NCBI GenBank assembly: GCA_963920635.1 | Contig: OY987301.1 | Location: 20,502,501 to 20,566,500 of the forward strand | From: Pseudeuparius sepicola | Lineage: Eukaryota; Arthropoda; Insecta; Coleoptera; Anthribidae | Reading direction: 5' to 3' | DNA length: 64,000 bases | Shown here: positions 1 through 12,258 of the stretch, in pieces | Layout of the letters: the number at the start of each line of letters is the position of its first letter | How positions within the stretch are numbered: position 1 is the stretch's first letter | Program-made: the position numbers and the translations under genes | Notes under the pieces: generated by a model | What the model was told of the DNA's origin: nothing | The model's input: the letters and a program-made list of their open reading frames with translations, nothing else | The model's database searches: none

Positions 1-1807
1 TGCTTGTTTTATTGTCAATTACAATTACTATGTATGTTTCTGAAGATTCTACAAACGTTATTTGTTTTAGGATACCGAAAACAATAAATACATCAGGAAG
101 AAAGTCCGAACGACTCTGACCATTGACAAGGAACAAATTGTCGTCACTTTTGAGTACCACGTAGCGTACCATATAAGCTATGCAGTTCCTGTTTTGTGTT
201 TCAATATTTGGAAACAAGGTAATTACATATAAAATCACATATCTTTTTTCTTTTGTTCCTCAATGAACCCCCAAAACTCATCCCTTATCTACGGCCCTGA
301 ATTCAAACATGGATACCTTTTTCTCGCTCAAGCTGCCATTATCAGAGGTTATGTTTGAATGCAGGCGACCCATAGCTATTTTGGGAAACTTCACCGGGAC
401 GCCCTTGAGCATCACCGAATTTAAACGTGGGCTCAACAAACAATTTAATTGCCGACAACGCTCGATTTTCGGGGGGCCCGCAGGAGCGCAGCTAACGGTG
501 ATTTTTTGAAGGTTCCCATACTAATTATTTCCTTTATTATAATTCGAACCGCTCAAGTATCATGCTATTAAACCAATTAGGTAAGTATTTAAAAACGATT
601 ATTTCCCGCTGCCAAGGACAGGAGCGATACCCGAAATTTTCGCCTGATTGCTGAAAAAGTTGGCTCTCAGGCTAGTCTCGAAATCATGGAAAAAAAATAT
701 CTCTAACGGAATTTACAAATAATTAAAAAATCAGATAACAAGTGATATTTGGCAAATCTTTTATTGTTATTGCTATTTTTCGTGTGATACAAAAAATTAG
801 AAAAACTTGCGGGAAATTTAAATAACACCTTGGCTCTAAATTTCATAACGATCGTCCTTCGATCTTTTCGTATTTTCAAAATTTTCGTCATTTTTTGGTG
901 AAAACCTTTTTTCGTAGACGTGAAAAAATATTAGAAAATTTTTTTATATTTTTTACGAAAAATACTTTTGAAGTATGTACTTACCAGAATGTGAAAAGAT
1001 TCAAGTTGACTGATTATTATGAAATTTCGGTAGGTGCAACTTTTTCAAATTTCGATTAGAAACTTATCAATCTTATTTGCAAGGAGATTTGCGAATTTCT
1101 TGAACATCTTTATTTTGATATTCATCAGGTCAGGATCAGGACAAAAATAAAGAAGTTACCCAGGTGGGAGTTACATATGAACAACTCTTGTAGGTGCAGT
1201 GGTAAATAATAATTATTCTTTTATATTTAATTCAGTTTTTTGTGAGATTTCAAGTGCACGACTCATCATCATCGTTTTAATTTTTCCTCAAACGATTGGT
1301 TTAGTCACTGACCCCAAATACCCAAGTTGCTTGGGGAGTTCATATTAACATACCATGTTATGGATCTGCGATTATATCGTGCACCAAATTTTGTATGCAA
1401 ATCTTCAGTGGCTTGAAAGATATATTCGATATATTTCTTTGGAAAATTTGAACACCTATGTTTTGTAGCGCATTATATTCATAGATTTTTTTCTTTTTTC
1501 ACATAAAATACATTTACCATGTAGGTTTCCCATGTTAGAAAACACAACACCCCATAGATTCTAGCCGCTTAAGCGTAATAACATGATAAATTTAATGTAT
1601 AAGAACCTTTTTTGTAGAAAGCATGTTATGCCACATTATTGAATACTGGCCCAAAAGCAGCAATTTAAGTTGGTCATTATATTGACACTTGTGCTTCACA
1701 AAAACCACACCATTATTCCTTATTATTATTAATTATTGACAATAATAGAATGTATGGGAGTCACTGCTTATAGGTTTTACAATTTTCCAAGCGGATGTCT
1801 TTTACAA
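1..1807. other. Non-coding flank, AT-rich
   Basis: I see no convincing gene. Short open frames are chance-length and lack splice or family signals. The stretch is AT-rich, with simple T/A runs. Confidence 0.5.
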
Positions 1808-3222
1808 TAGTAGGGGAGCCCAATAGGGGATTTTGGGATTTACTCAAGCGCGACAGATTAACATATTATGCACCCTGTTGAGTACCTACCTCCACCATAT
1901 CTAAGCCCTCTATACAGGGCCGCGCGTGTATAGGGCAGCCGATCAGAATAGTAAAAAAAATTGATAGGTAGATAGTAAGATATGATGGGTTAATTACATA
2001 CTGAAAAGTGTACATTTCAATAATCTGACGATTTGAGCGTGACGTAAGGGGTTTGGAGGGTCACAAACTTGCAAAAAAAAACGTTACCTCGACTTTCTCG
2101 AGCGCGGTCGAATATTTTTTTATTTTAAAGGAAATAATTCAAGGATAACGGGAAAAATATAATCTTCCGATTTCCACAAGCCGAAGTAACAAAAATCGTC
2201 GATAAAGTTTAGCGCGTGCAGCTAGCTGCAGTGAAGCATGTACCTATTCCCCACTACGCGCCTCTCTCTCCCTTTCACTCTTTCTCTCGCACCGTCCCAC
2301 ACGCCAGCCATCACGACATCACAGCTGATCACAGCACTCGTGGTATTATATGTACTGGGTTATTCAAACTCGATGTCCCTGGCCTATTGTGGGCAAACGA
2401 AAAGAGAAAAAAATATATCGAAAAAATATAACGAAGACTAAATTAAGATAAAATTGAGAATATTTGACAAACGACGCTCTGCGTCGCGGCGCCCTTTGAA
2501 TTTTTTTTGTAACGAACGGTCATTTTTTATTTGATATTTGGATAGACCTGCTTTTTATCTATAAGTTATATTTTAGACGTTTTGTCAAATTTTGTTTAGT
2601 TTAAGAAATATAGGTAATACAATATTTGAAAAGTCCACGTTCAACACCCTGTCTGTAATATAGAAAACAAATTATTAAGAGCATATGTTTATAGACAAAA
2701 ATTCCTTAATTTTTAACAGACAACATATTTTTCTTAGAAAACGCAAATATTCCTTAAAAAAAAAATTATGAACTTTTTTTTTTCAAACCGTCAGATTAAG
2801 AAAATCCCTCCAAATAATCGTCAGATTATGGATCAGCACGCCCAGAACATCAAGCTGAACCGTCTATATGAAAATCTGACGCGCTCGAGTATTTCAAAAT
2901 GAACATCCCTTCTGAATATCTGACGCGCTCGAGTAAATTTTTTCTTCCCATTTTTAACCCTTCCGTACGGCCGCCCCCATGCAAACCGGCAGATTAACAT
3001 ACCTACGTCACCGGAGACACGTGGGGCATATACACTATCAATATCTGACGCGCTCGAATATCTCCATGTGACTATTTTTTTACATTTGTGAAAGCCTGTA
3101 GACGCTTCCTCCTCCGGTGGAGGGATAACCTTTTTTTCTTTCTACCATCTAATCTTCAAAATCCAATAGGTCCCCACGACGCTCGAGTAAATCCCCATTT
3201 AGCATCGTGGGCTCCCCTACTA
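1808..3222. mobile_element. 1.4-kb TIR DNA transposon, non-autonomous
   Basis: The ends are inverted: TAGTAGGGGAGCCC on the left and GGGCTCCCCTACTA on the right, each followed inward by a GGGGATTTACTC-like block. CAA lies directly outside both ends and may be a 3-bp target duplication. Inside are several copies of a motif like ATCTGACGCGCTCGAGTA (about 2873, 2919, 3044, 3178), with related inverted versions near 1846, 2025 and 2097. I find no transposase, so this is a non-autonomous or decayed copy. The superfamily is not certain. Confidence 0.7.
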
Positions 3223-5920
3223 CAAGTTTTACAACCACAACTGTCTGTCTGTGCAGTTTATTATTTTAAGGCAAAATCTGAATATTCTTTGATCCCTTCT
3301 TCTACCTACATTACCGACGAAGGTTGGTTAGCTCCATATTTCCTATAATAATGGCAAATAATAACGACTTCGGGCTCGCCTACCTGTGACGTGGTCGCTC
3401 TTTTATTGCCACGACTATAAACTTTATTGCCTTATATTAACTCTCGTTGTGGCCTCATCTCGTTCCTTTTGTTGCAGATGGGTCGCTATTTTCCTCAGAG
3501 CAATATTGGACGCACAATAAACAATTTAGCGGTTCGAATATGTACGACACATTAACTCAAATGGTTAGGAGAGCCATAAAACGAGGGCTTTTACAATGGG
3601 CAGCGATAATAACGTTATTGTTGTAGGACCACCCTGTGCTGAGGCGGCCGGTCCAGACCTTGCATCCGTGCCGGACCCGGGAAATTATTCAACCCTTTTT
3701 GACGAGCAGGTTAGAGGCGTTTTAAATAGTGGGATTAGCACTTCGACGATTTCATTCAAAGGGTCACGTATTATACTGCCAGTTTTATTTATTTAGTTAG
3801 AAACGCAAATGGACGAATTTTCAAGGTTTCTGTGCAGAACTGCAAACTAAGCATCGGTGATAAATTCGTGGTGTGAATAAAATGGTGGCTTTGTTGTTAT
3901 CAAAAGAACGGACAGTTATTAAAAAGCAAAGTTGTTTTTTAAGTGTGGGTCTATATTAAACCAGAAGAATTATTGCCAGTTTTCTAGCGATATTCCTTTT
4001 TCAATTAACAAAGTAATAATAATTATACAAATTTAACAAAGTCAAGACAAAGATATTTAAGTTAAATTAGGAATTTAAAGTCAAGTCAGTGTCATTTTTT
4101 TAATAGTGTTTTCTTTAGAGCGAAGAATCTATTTAGTGAAATGCTACCTACGGTATAGGTGAAATCGTATCGATGTGCGACTGATCCGGGTATACGTTTC
4201 TGTAAACTGTCTTCGTGAGTTAGTAGTTAGTAAGAAAATTTGATAGAAGAGGTAAAAACGAATTCAGGAATTAATGAGATTATTTTTGCTCTACATTCAA
4301 TATTATTCAAACAATTTTGATACTAAGTAATGGATTGTTGGTTAATGGTTAAATGTCAACTGATTTTGTTGGTATATAATCAATAATCACTAAGATTTTT
4401 TTTATTCCTTCAGAAAGCAGGTGGGTACTCTTGACTTGTTTTCAGATTTTGCTGCTTTTTAACCACGCCGTATGCTATTTAGAAATTTCGAATTACATAA
4501 TTCCAGTAGAAGCACCACAGAATAAGCAAAATTTTATGAAGAACTTTACTAATAAAATGCAAAATAAGAAAGTCTAAAAGTTATTCCCTATAGTTAGATC
4601 CATCCGGGGGCACATTGTATATATGCTTCTTCGTTTGATTTATTATTGTTTATGATACAGTAATACAACATACAACAGAAATGAAAGGAATCAGATTGGC
4701 TAATTAAAACCAGAATTATGCAATATCTAGGTACACAATACACAACTACCGCGTGTGACACGACGCGTGTACATTCACACCGAGATTTAATGATAATAAC
4801 CTTATGATATTACCAGTGTTTAGTCGGCTATGATCTATGATATTACTACTTACCTATCTGAACATTTTGCAAATAATTACACAACAGCTTGGTTTAATTT
4901 TTGTACTAAGTATCACACCTTATGAAATTTCGTTGTCAAATTACCAGAACGCTATGGAATACTATCACTGAGAAGCAAATAGCGAAAAAAACTGCATTTA
5001 ACTTAAAAAAATCTTTTAAAATACAAAACTTGGATCGATAGTGATTGTTTGCTAATCAAAAATATTAAAATCCAGAGATATCTAAAAATATCGAAAAAAA
5101 ATTGCGACCGAAATACCTATTTCTTATGTTTTAGCAAAAATGCTGTGATATCCTGGCTCACAGTGGTTGGACCATATGTTGGACTAGAGTTGTCAGAAGC
5201 TTATTACCAAAAATGCTAATCGCATAAACTAATATCAATAAACTGTAAAAATCCAATATGTATTTTATTTCACCGGCATTTACAAAAATCTCCTGTCTAG
5301 TGCATATCCCCATTTTCGGTGACCACTTATTGGTTACGAAACAACTTCAACTAGTTATCTCGAATTTTAATCGGTGACTAAGCAGAAATTCTACAAATAA
5401 ATTTTAAAATTCAGAACCCGGATGTCTGGCCACTTCATTACGGACGCCTTGGAACGGAAACGTTTACTAGAGCATGTTTAATAACTTAGACATAAAAACG
5501 AACCTGGACGGCTAATAAGTACAACAGTAATATATTGGCTCGTTTATAACAACTTATGGCAGAAATGGTTGTTCTTTACCCGAGTCTTTACTTCTGTTGG
5601 AATTTGGAACCGGAAAAATGTATGGAATTTTAAAAGCTAGTTTGAAGAGAACAGTGGAAGGGAATTATTTCAATGTGTTTTTCATTTTCACAATAATATA
5701 CATATGACATATATTATATTATGCTTTTACTATATGCTTTTGCGACGGCGCCATAGTATTCGTATTTGGCTTTCTGGTATTAAGTATTAAGTACATACAG
5801 GGTGGTCCTAAACATAGTGCTTTCCTTTGTAGGAAGTGATACTAAAAGAAGCATAGGTTCACGTGGCCACACTGCGAGCGAGTGCGAGGAGTCTTCAGGT
5901 ACTTCATTTTTTTTTACACC
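3223..5920. other. Intergenic; one weak exon candidate at 3479-3640
   Basis: A good 3' splice site (CCTTTTGTTGCAG) ends near 3478. It is followed by a frame of about 50 codons that stays open to a stop near 3626, then by an overlapping open frame from 3596 to 3796. These could be remnants of a host exon, but I recognise no family. The rest is AT-rich and featureless to my eye. Confidence 0.25.
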
Positions 5921-5924
5921 TACT

Positions 5925-6150
5925 GCAGAAAGCTGCGTAAATATGCAGGTCCTGCATAAATAGGTACTGCATGGTCCTGCTCAAGTACTACCGAGTCCTG
6001 CATAAATACTGCAGGGTCCTGCACATGCACTGCAAAGTCCTGCACATGTACTGCAGAGTCCTGCACATGTACTGCAGAGTCCTGAACGGTTACTTCAGAG
6101 TCCTGCACAAGTACTGCAGAGTCCTGCCGAAGTACTGCAGATGTCCTGCA
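5925..6150. repeat. 21-bp minisatellite
   Basis: About ten degenerate tandem units of roughly 21 bp share the core GTACTGCAGAGTCCTGCACA. Because 21 is a multiple of three and the unit lacks stops, long open frames run through it on both strands. These are repeat artefacts, not genes. Confidence 0.85.
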
Positions 6151-6169
6151 TACAAATTTGTACACCTAC

Positions 6170-7085
6170 TGGAGAACCTGATGACCCCCTCGCCACACTG
6201 TTTGTTTTAAGGATTTGATAACCTCTCTTTCTAACCACAGGTATTCGCGGAAACCTCTCGCGTTCAATCTGGATATCGCACCGACACCGACCGACCAGTA
6301 AAAATAAAAATGTTCAATGGCGCATCAAAAAAATAGAGACTAACACGTACGAAAATAATAAAAATATTAAAATTGAATTTATATTCTTAGGGTTATTTAT
6401 GTGATTTTAAAATACTGTGTTTTTATGAAATTTAATTGGGTGTTCACTGCACAAATAAACTAATGGAGAAACCGCCTGGCTGTGGATAGTCATATTTTAT
6501 GGTTTTCTATAGACAAGGGTTGAAGCGTCAAAGAATAAAACTGAATCACCCAGCCCTAGTACATTTTTATAATTTTTTAGAAATTGTGCTCACAACATGG
6601 TGGCTAACCAATCAAAAAATGTTATAATTTATTGTCGTCACTGTCTTGTTATAGTCCAGAGATATAGTCACTATAGCTCTCGCTGTAGCTATATGAGTCA
6701 ATATTTTACCACAAACTCATAGCTTCGCTAATATAATAGGTCTGTGATTCTACTCTCGAGTCTGGTAACTATCCAATACCCAAAAGTAAGAGCCTACGGC
6801 AACAACGCAGCGACGGCTATTTCAAGATCACAAAAAGGCAAAAACTAGATTAGCCACCAAGGGCACCACTAACTGGTTAAATGTCCAACGATCTTTATAG
6901 ATTGTCTTTTTGTTCGATGCAGGTAGAAAAGTTTGCACATAAAATCTGCCCACGTTTCGCCAATTTAAGATACCTTAGCAACAAGAACCAGAGCCACGTT
7001 TATTTTCACCATGGCGGTAGAACTCAAGCCATAATATCATTGCCGTTTTATGTACTTACTTCTGGAAAATATATTGAGTGTTATA
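6170..7085. other. Intergenic, no gene seen
   Basis: Nothing definable was seen. An acceptor-like CTAACCACAG near 6241 precedes a short open stretch, but there is no donor or family match. Confidence 0.4.
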
Positions 7086-7470
7086 TACAGGGTGTCTACT
7101 TTTAAACATATACAAATCCATAAAATCTTTATTTTTGGAGATAATCGCTTAAACTTTGTTGTTTGAAAGGCGTTCCGCTTATTTCGACCGTCCTACCATT
7201 TTCAAAATACAAATCCAGGGCAGGCTACCATTTTGTTTATACCCCGATTTTTTTATTTCAAATTTGACACCACAGAGTTAATCAGGACCGACACCTCAAA
7301 ACCCCCTTATACCAAATTTGAACAAAAAATATATAGGGAGTTCCATTCTGCAGGGTGTCAAAATTGAGTAAAATTAGAAATTTTAAAGGCATCAACAGAA
7401 CCACTCAAAGTGTTAATGTGCAAAGATCCAATATAAAACATACAGTGTGTCTTTCTTTGTGTCATCTCAA
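7086..7470. repeat. Single arm of the GGGTGTCTACTTTTA repeat family
   Basis: Begins TACAGGGTGTCTACTTTTA and runs parallel to the arms of the foldback at 8536-9812, sharing blocks such as the CAGGGTGTCAAA-type segment and a region around CACTCAAAGTGTT. It is diverged from them. No coding capacity. Confidence 0.65.
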
Positions 7471-8535
7471 ACTACTGACTTTTTAGGGGTCAAAAACCTA
7501 TATCAAGACCGTCCCAGATACTATAAACGAACTAAGTCTAAAAAATACAGCAAATGTATCATCATTAAAAGAGGACAAACAAGAAAGTAAAAGCGAGGGT
7601 AAAACAATAATTCGATTTTCGTTTTACTTTGACACATTCGAAATAATTAGAGCCAAACTACTAATACAATCTCGCTCCTCAATCTCAATGAGTCATCAAC
7701 ATCGTTCATGCATGCAAAACGGTGGTAAAGTAATCTACCCTGTAATTGCATAGCAACTCCGAAATAAGTATTTCCATACATTACATGATAGGTACTACGC
7801 TCAATCATAATACAGATAAGGCTTTTATAAATTCTATTTATTATTCACTTATTCACAGCGGCAGTGCTTGAGACTCGTTTGGAAAACTCCTGACCACTGT
7901 ATTATTCTGAGAACGACAAGGAGTGATAATGTGTAATTTAACTTGTACTTTTGTAAGTACGCCATGTATTAATGCCGCAGAAGTATCCTATCTCTGTTTG
8001 AAATCTAATGTGTACGGATAGGTACTCGAGTATGTAAATAGTTTACTTTGGCTTCTCTTTAATAGCACCCGTAGCTCCACTTTCGTGCCTACTGGCACCA
8101 ATTACCAATTAGACCGCACTAAATTACACAACACCAAATTAATGCAAATGGATGTTTGATTTTGTGAAGATGGTCCTTCATCTGGGTTGGTTCTTCGACC
8201 TTCGTACCTCTTCCTTTCAGATTCTTCTGCTACGATGGTTTCGAATTGAAGCCAATGATTGACCTCTAGGTCGATTCGGAGCTGTACCTCAAAAGATTTT
8301 TCTGCAAAAAATCACCACTGAAGGATACAAAAGTCTCGCTGCATGGAAAGCTTGGTAGAAATTGGGGATGAATACGTTTATTGTTTAGTTTTTCAAGAGG
8401 TTTTTCGCTATACAGTTTTTAATTTTTAGCAAACGAAATTAGTACGTAGGTAATAATCTCTTATTATAGAGAATATTTTTTACTTAATTATAAAAAGGGT
8501 GGGTGAGAGGAGGGGTGAGTGAGATGTTGTTTTCT
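7471..8535. other. Intergenic, no gene seen
   Basis: AT-rich sequence without recognised coding or repeat structure. Confidence 0.4.
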
Positions 8536-9812
8536 ATAGGGTGTCTACTTTTAAGTGTATACAAATCGATAAAAAATGTATTTTGTGAGATATTTTTAAA
8601 AACCTTTTTTTTTTGTTCGAAAGGTCTTCAAAAAACGCTTCTTTTGACGTTTTTACTTTTGTCAAAATGGAAATCCAGGGACGGCTACGATTTTTTTTTA
8701 TACCCCGATTTTCACAAAAACCATTAAGCGACTTTTTTATTTAAAATCTGACCCCACAGCGTTAATCAGAACACCCAAAAACCCCTATATACCAAATTTG
8801 AATAAAAACTATATATGGAGTTCTATTCTGCAGGGTGTCAAAGTTGAGCAAAATAGGAATTTTAAAGGCACCTGCAAAGTCAAGTGTGCCATGGAATCCC
8901 CTCAAAACAGTTAAATGGTTAATAGGACCACTCAAGGTGTTGGTGTGCAAAGGTCCAATTCAAAATATACAAAATGTTCTTATCTGTGCCATCTCAAAAT
9001 GCTGAATTTTTATGAAACTTTATACGGGTCATGAGTGCTGTAGGATCATTGAAAAAATATTGATAAACACAAAAGTAATGTATTTCTTTACAAAATGCCA
9101 ACTAACAAATAAAAACAATTTTAATTATTGGACCTTTCTCAACAAAGTCGCTGTCTAAGATGATACATTTTCTGTGAGTTTCCTGTTGTGGCACACCAGC
9201 CACCTTAACTGATATCAAAGAAAATGTGCGTAGTACCATTTTCTTTGCTGATATGGACTTACTGACTGGCAGACTTCTGTATTTTTTAGATTCAGTTCGT
9301 TTATAGTGTGTGTAGCGGTTTTGATATACTCGATTTTTGACCAGTATAAAGTTCCAAAAATTCAGTAATTTGAGATGGCACAGATAAGAACACTATATTT
9401 TGTATTGGATCTTTGCACACCAACACCTTGAGTGGTCCATTGACCATTCAACTGTTTTGAGGGGATTCCATGGCACTCTTGACTTGGCAGATGCCTTTAA
9501 AATTCCTATTTTGCTCAACTTTGACACCCTGCAGAATGGAACTCCCCGTATATTTTTTTATTCAAATTTGGTATATAGGGGTTTCGGCGTGTTCTGATTA
9601 ACGCTGTGGGGTCAGATTTTAAATAAAAAAAATCGCTAAATGGTTTTCGTAAAAATCGGGGGTATAAAAAAATCGCAGCCGGCCCTGGATTTGCATTTTG
9701 AAAATGGCAGAAAGGTCAAAAGAAGCGGTTTTTGAAGGCCTTTCGAACAAATAATATCTCACAAAATACATTTTTTATCGATTTGTATACACTTAAAAGT
9801 AGACACCCTGTA
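8536..9812. mobile_element. 1.28-kb foldback (long inverted repeat) element
   Basis: The left arm (about 8536-9000) and right arm (about 9360-9812) are near-perfect reverse complements. The outer ends are TAGGGTGTCTACTTTTA and TAAAAGTAGACACCCTGTA, with TA-rich flanks. The arms contain mirrored open frames of about 62 codons (8762-8950 minus, 9400-9597 plus) that encode similar peptides. This follows from the inverted duplication and is not evidence of genes. Related single arms lie at 7086-7470 and about 55495-55880. Confidence 0.8.
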
Positions 9813-10851
9813 TATGTTTTTGGAAACAAATAATTCAATTTAGCCTTATTTTGAAGAAACAAAATTACTGGCTATAGTTACGGCAGTGACTCTAGAATTA
9901 TTTCGATAGTTACTGGTTACGGGCGGACAAAAGTGATATATCGGTTTATAAAAGTATCTTACGTTGTGTCGTGGAACTAATGATATCATTGATATCGGCA
10001 TTTTCTTCCGTTCCAGGCACTAGACAAAGCTCCCCACCCAGTGTCCATATAATACTTAGTTGGAGCAAAAATTTAGTTTATAATTTAATTAGAATTGAAA
10101 TAGAAAAAATAGTCCAATTTACTCACAGTGGAGAGTCCTAGCAATCAAACTTGACGGAGTTTTTCTCTGATTATTAGAACTGTTTTCGAATATAGTTTTG
10201 GGAGGTTTGGGACGTTCTCCGATTTTTAAGAGGATATTGCACAAAAAGGAATTTTAGGGGTACCCGAGGTGGGGTAATCGGCGTTCCTTTAAAATAGCAG
10301 TAATGCCTCTGTCAACGACTTTCGGAATTCTGAATGACTTTCATAAACGTTCTTGATCATTATCTGTTCCAATAGAAATCACAAACCAGTCAGTGCGAAT
10401 CTAATTGGTTGAATTTACATTCAACCAATTTATAATTTAAATTCCCTTGTCATTTGATTGTCTGACCAGTCTATTGGAACCTTTGAGTAAATCCATCTGG
10501 AATTTTAAATTTCCAATTATGAAGAAGTAGGTACTTACACAAACGCCTATGCCACTTTGGTGCACGACCTTACAAAATTACTTACTGATGGATTATTATC
10601 TACAAACATTTCGTTTTGGCGGCCAGGGAAGAACCACAAACCGCATAGCTAAGCATAACGACTCGAAAAAGTATCCACGTTCCACATACTGGCACGTATC
10701 GCCGTGTCAGATATCAAAATATTGTGTCAAAACTTGGCTCCTTCCGTCTCTCGTATTTTGTAATGCCCATAGAGCTTTGACTCCTTTCTGGGATTCTTTA
10801 TTCAAAGGTTGGAACAAATCTCGGAACAAACTAAATATTGTGTGATATTTC
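9813..10851. other. Intergenic, no gene seen
   Basis: An open frame at 10549-10845 (+, 98 codons) has no recognisable family and an opposing frame of similar length. I do not call it. The TSD copy of the next element occupies 10844-10851. Confidence 0.35.
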
Positions 10852-11082
10852 CAGTGGTGTATATAGAAATTAGTTTCGGGGGAGGAGGGCAAAATTTATA
10901 AAGTTTTTTAAACAGGTGTAAGTATTTAAAAAAATCAATATCTGGGCCGTAGACGTTTTTTTAAGTTTTCAGCAAAATTACCTAAAATCTTCGGATTTAT
11001 AAGCTACCTACAGTGAATATTTTCAAATTCCGAAATGGTTGCGGGGGGAGCGAGGCGCACCGCCCTCCTAAATACGCCACTG
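10852..11082. mobile_element. hAT-type miniature element (231 bp)
   Basis: Ends are CAGTGGTGTA on the left and TACGCCACTG on the right. An 8-bp target duplication GATATTTC lies at 10844-10851 and 11083-11090. CAGTGG-type ends with 8-bp duplications are characteristic of hAT. It carries no transposase. Confidence 0.85.
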
Positions 11083-11090
11083 GATATTTC

Positions 11091-11710
11091 TAGAGTTAGT
11101 TCCTTATTATTACAAGCTTTTATTTAACTTGCCCTGTTTGTTACTTAGTGAGTGTGTTGTGTGTTAGTATGTAGTATGTGGTCAAATCTTGCAACTGAAT
11201 TTTAAACCAGTTCCACCCAACCTATTGAACTGAAATTTTGCACACACTTTTGGTGTTGGCGACAACACAATCTAGTATATTCAATATTGTAATTTATTCA
11301 CATGGCTGCCGCTCCAAGATGGCGGATTACCTTTTTCTTTACAACCCCATTGATATGGATAGCAAATGAAAGCTCGACTGAAAGGGTTAGACGAGAAGAA
11401 AACGATAAGGTGAGTGACGTCATACTAAATCGAATATGGCGGCCGCCCCAAGATGGCGGATTACCTATTTCATCACAACCCTATTTGTTGTTGCTAGGGT
11501 TACTGCACGGATCAGAGACCCGATTTTTCGCTCAAAACCGCCAGAATTCCAAACAATCACACGTTGTATCTATCCCCCCGTTGTTGCACACCCAACCACA
11601 CAAGAAAACACAACATTTTCGTAGAAAAACAAGTCGATTAGCACAGTCTCCCCCCGCCCAGTACATATCGGAGACCCGATTTTTAGCATAAATTCGCCGT
11701 ATTTCTAAAG
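11091..11710. repeat. Dispersed repeat flanking the Polinton
   Basis: Contains a direct internal repeat of CCAAGATGGCGGATTAC-like blocks (about 11312 and 11450). It also contains an AAATGAAAG...GATAAGGTGA segment that recurs in diverged form at about 33190-33340, on the far side of the Polinton. AGACCCGATTTTT occurs twice (about 11516 and 11672). No gene. Confidence 0.5.
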
Positions 11711-11716
11711 TACCGC
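11711..11716. other. Polinton target-site duplication, left copy
   Basis: TACCGC directly precedes the left TIR and is repeated at 31647-31652 directly after the right TIR. Six bp is the standard Polinton duplication length. Confidence 0.95.
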
Positions 11717-11730
11717 AGTAGTAAGACAAA

Positions 11731-11777
11731 GAGAGTTCTAAGCCAAACCTGTCAGACTTGTCTGGCTTAGAACTCTC
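11731..11777. other. Subterminal hairpin in left TIR
   Basis: GAGAGTTCTAAGCC at 11731-11744 pairs perfectly with GGCTTAGAACTCTC at 11764-11777, a 14-bp stem with a 19-nt loop, 14 bp from the element tip. The same hairpin is at 31586-31632. It could be an integrase or replication recognition structure, or a transcription boundary; the role is inference. Confidence 0.8.
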
Positions 11778-11818
11778 ATAGGGTTTTGGTGGTGGGAGAG
11801 CTCCCCCACTCCAAGAAT

Positions 11819-11828
11819 AGCTATATAG
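11819..11828 (+). promoter_or_regulatory. TATA box of the left TIR gene
   Basis: GCTATATAGG lies about 40 bp before ATG 11867, with a TCAGTG initiator-like site between them. It places the start at 11867 rather than at the in-frame upstream codon at 11786, which lies ahead of the TATA box. Confidence 0.6.
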
Positions 11829-11866
11829 GTGCGTGTGGTTCAACTAAGAGCATCAGTGCAGCAAAC

Positions 11867-12160
11867 ATGTCCTTCTTAAATAATTTAAACAAGAATTTGT
11901 TGTTAAAAAATCTGGTGAACGTTCGAGATTTGGAAGTAAATGAAAAATTTGAGATTCAGAGTTTTAAGAGAATAAGTACTAAGTTTGGAGAGAAGGTGGT
12001 TGTGGAGTTTGCAGACTTCAAGACCATTCTGCCCCATCGGTTTACGGATGAACTAACTCAAGAACGAATTGACAGTTTGAATGGTGACAACAAAAGGTAC
12101 TTTTTAACCAGCTTGGGCCCTGTCGGCAAATCGACTAATATTATTTTTTCTGAAGAATGA
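11867..12160 (+). CDS. TIR-encoded conserved small protein (97 aa), left copy
   Basis: I do not recognise a named function. The protein is compact, mixed-charge and soluble, with a central KFGEKVVVEFADFKTILP stretch that looks like alternating beta strands. Similar short proteins with a YG-x-K/R-hydrophobic-E-x-F-x-LP-x-RF pattern occur near viral-type elements in insects; an OB-fold nucleic-acid-binding role is possible but is inference. ATG 11867 was chosen because the TATA box at 11819 excludes the upstream frame. It duplicates 31203-31496 because the TIRs are long enough to include the gene. The two proteins differ at six residues, all in the last 40. The stop overlaps the start of the next small frame (ATGA). 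Confidence 0.75.
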   Translation: MSFLNNLNKNLLLKNLVNVRDLEVNEKFEIQSFKRISTKFGEKVVVEFADFKTILPHRFTDELTQERIDSLNGDNKRYFLTSLGPVGKSTNIIFSEE

Positions 12161-12258
12161 ACGAGAGACTGCGAAGTCATGTGGAGGAATTGAAAAAGCT
12201 GAAAACGATGGTTACTATGTACGAGATAAATAAAAAGTTTAGAAATGTAAAATTGTGA
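12157..12258 (+). CDS. Small charged helical peptide (33 aa), left TIR only
   Basis: ATG at 12157 overlaps the preceding stop (ATGA), the coupling used between compact viral genes. The peptide is rich in Lys, Glu and Leu and should form an amphipathic helix. In the right TIR the equivalent block is replaced and the frame ends after about 11 codons. It may be a genuine accessory peptide or the remnant of a longer C-terminal reading. I do not recognise it. Confidence 0.4.
   Translation: MNERLRSHVEELKKLKTMVTMYEINKKFRNVKL

Noticed and set aside
5920..6210. Open frames of about 80 codons on both strands
   Set aside because: They are translations of a 21-bp minisatellite with no stop in any repeat unit.
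8762..9597. Two similar peptides of about 62 residues on opposite strands
   Set aside because: They are mirror copies in the arms of a foldback element, not paralogous genes.
11786..11866. N-terminal extension of the left TIR protein
   Set aside because: The TATA box lies inside it, so the mRNA should begin downstream.
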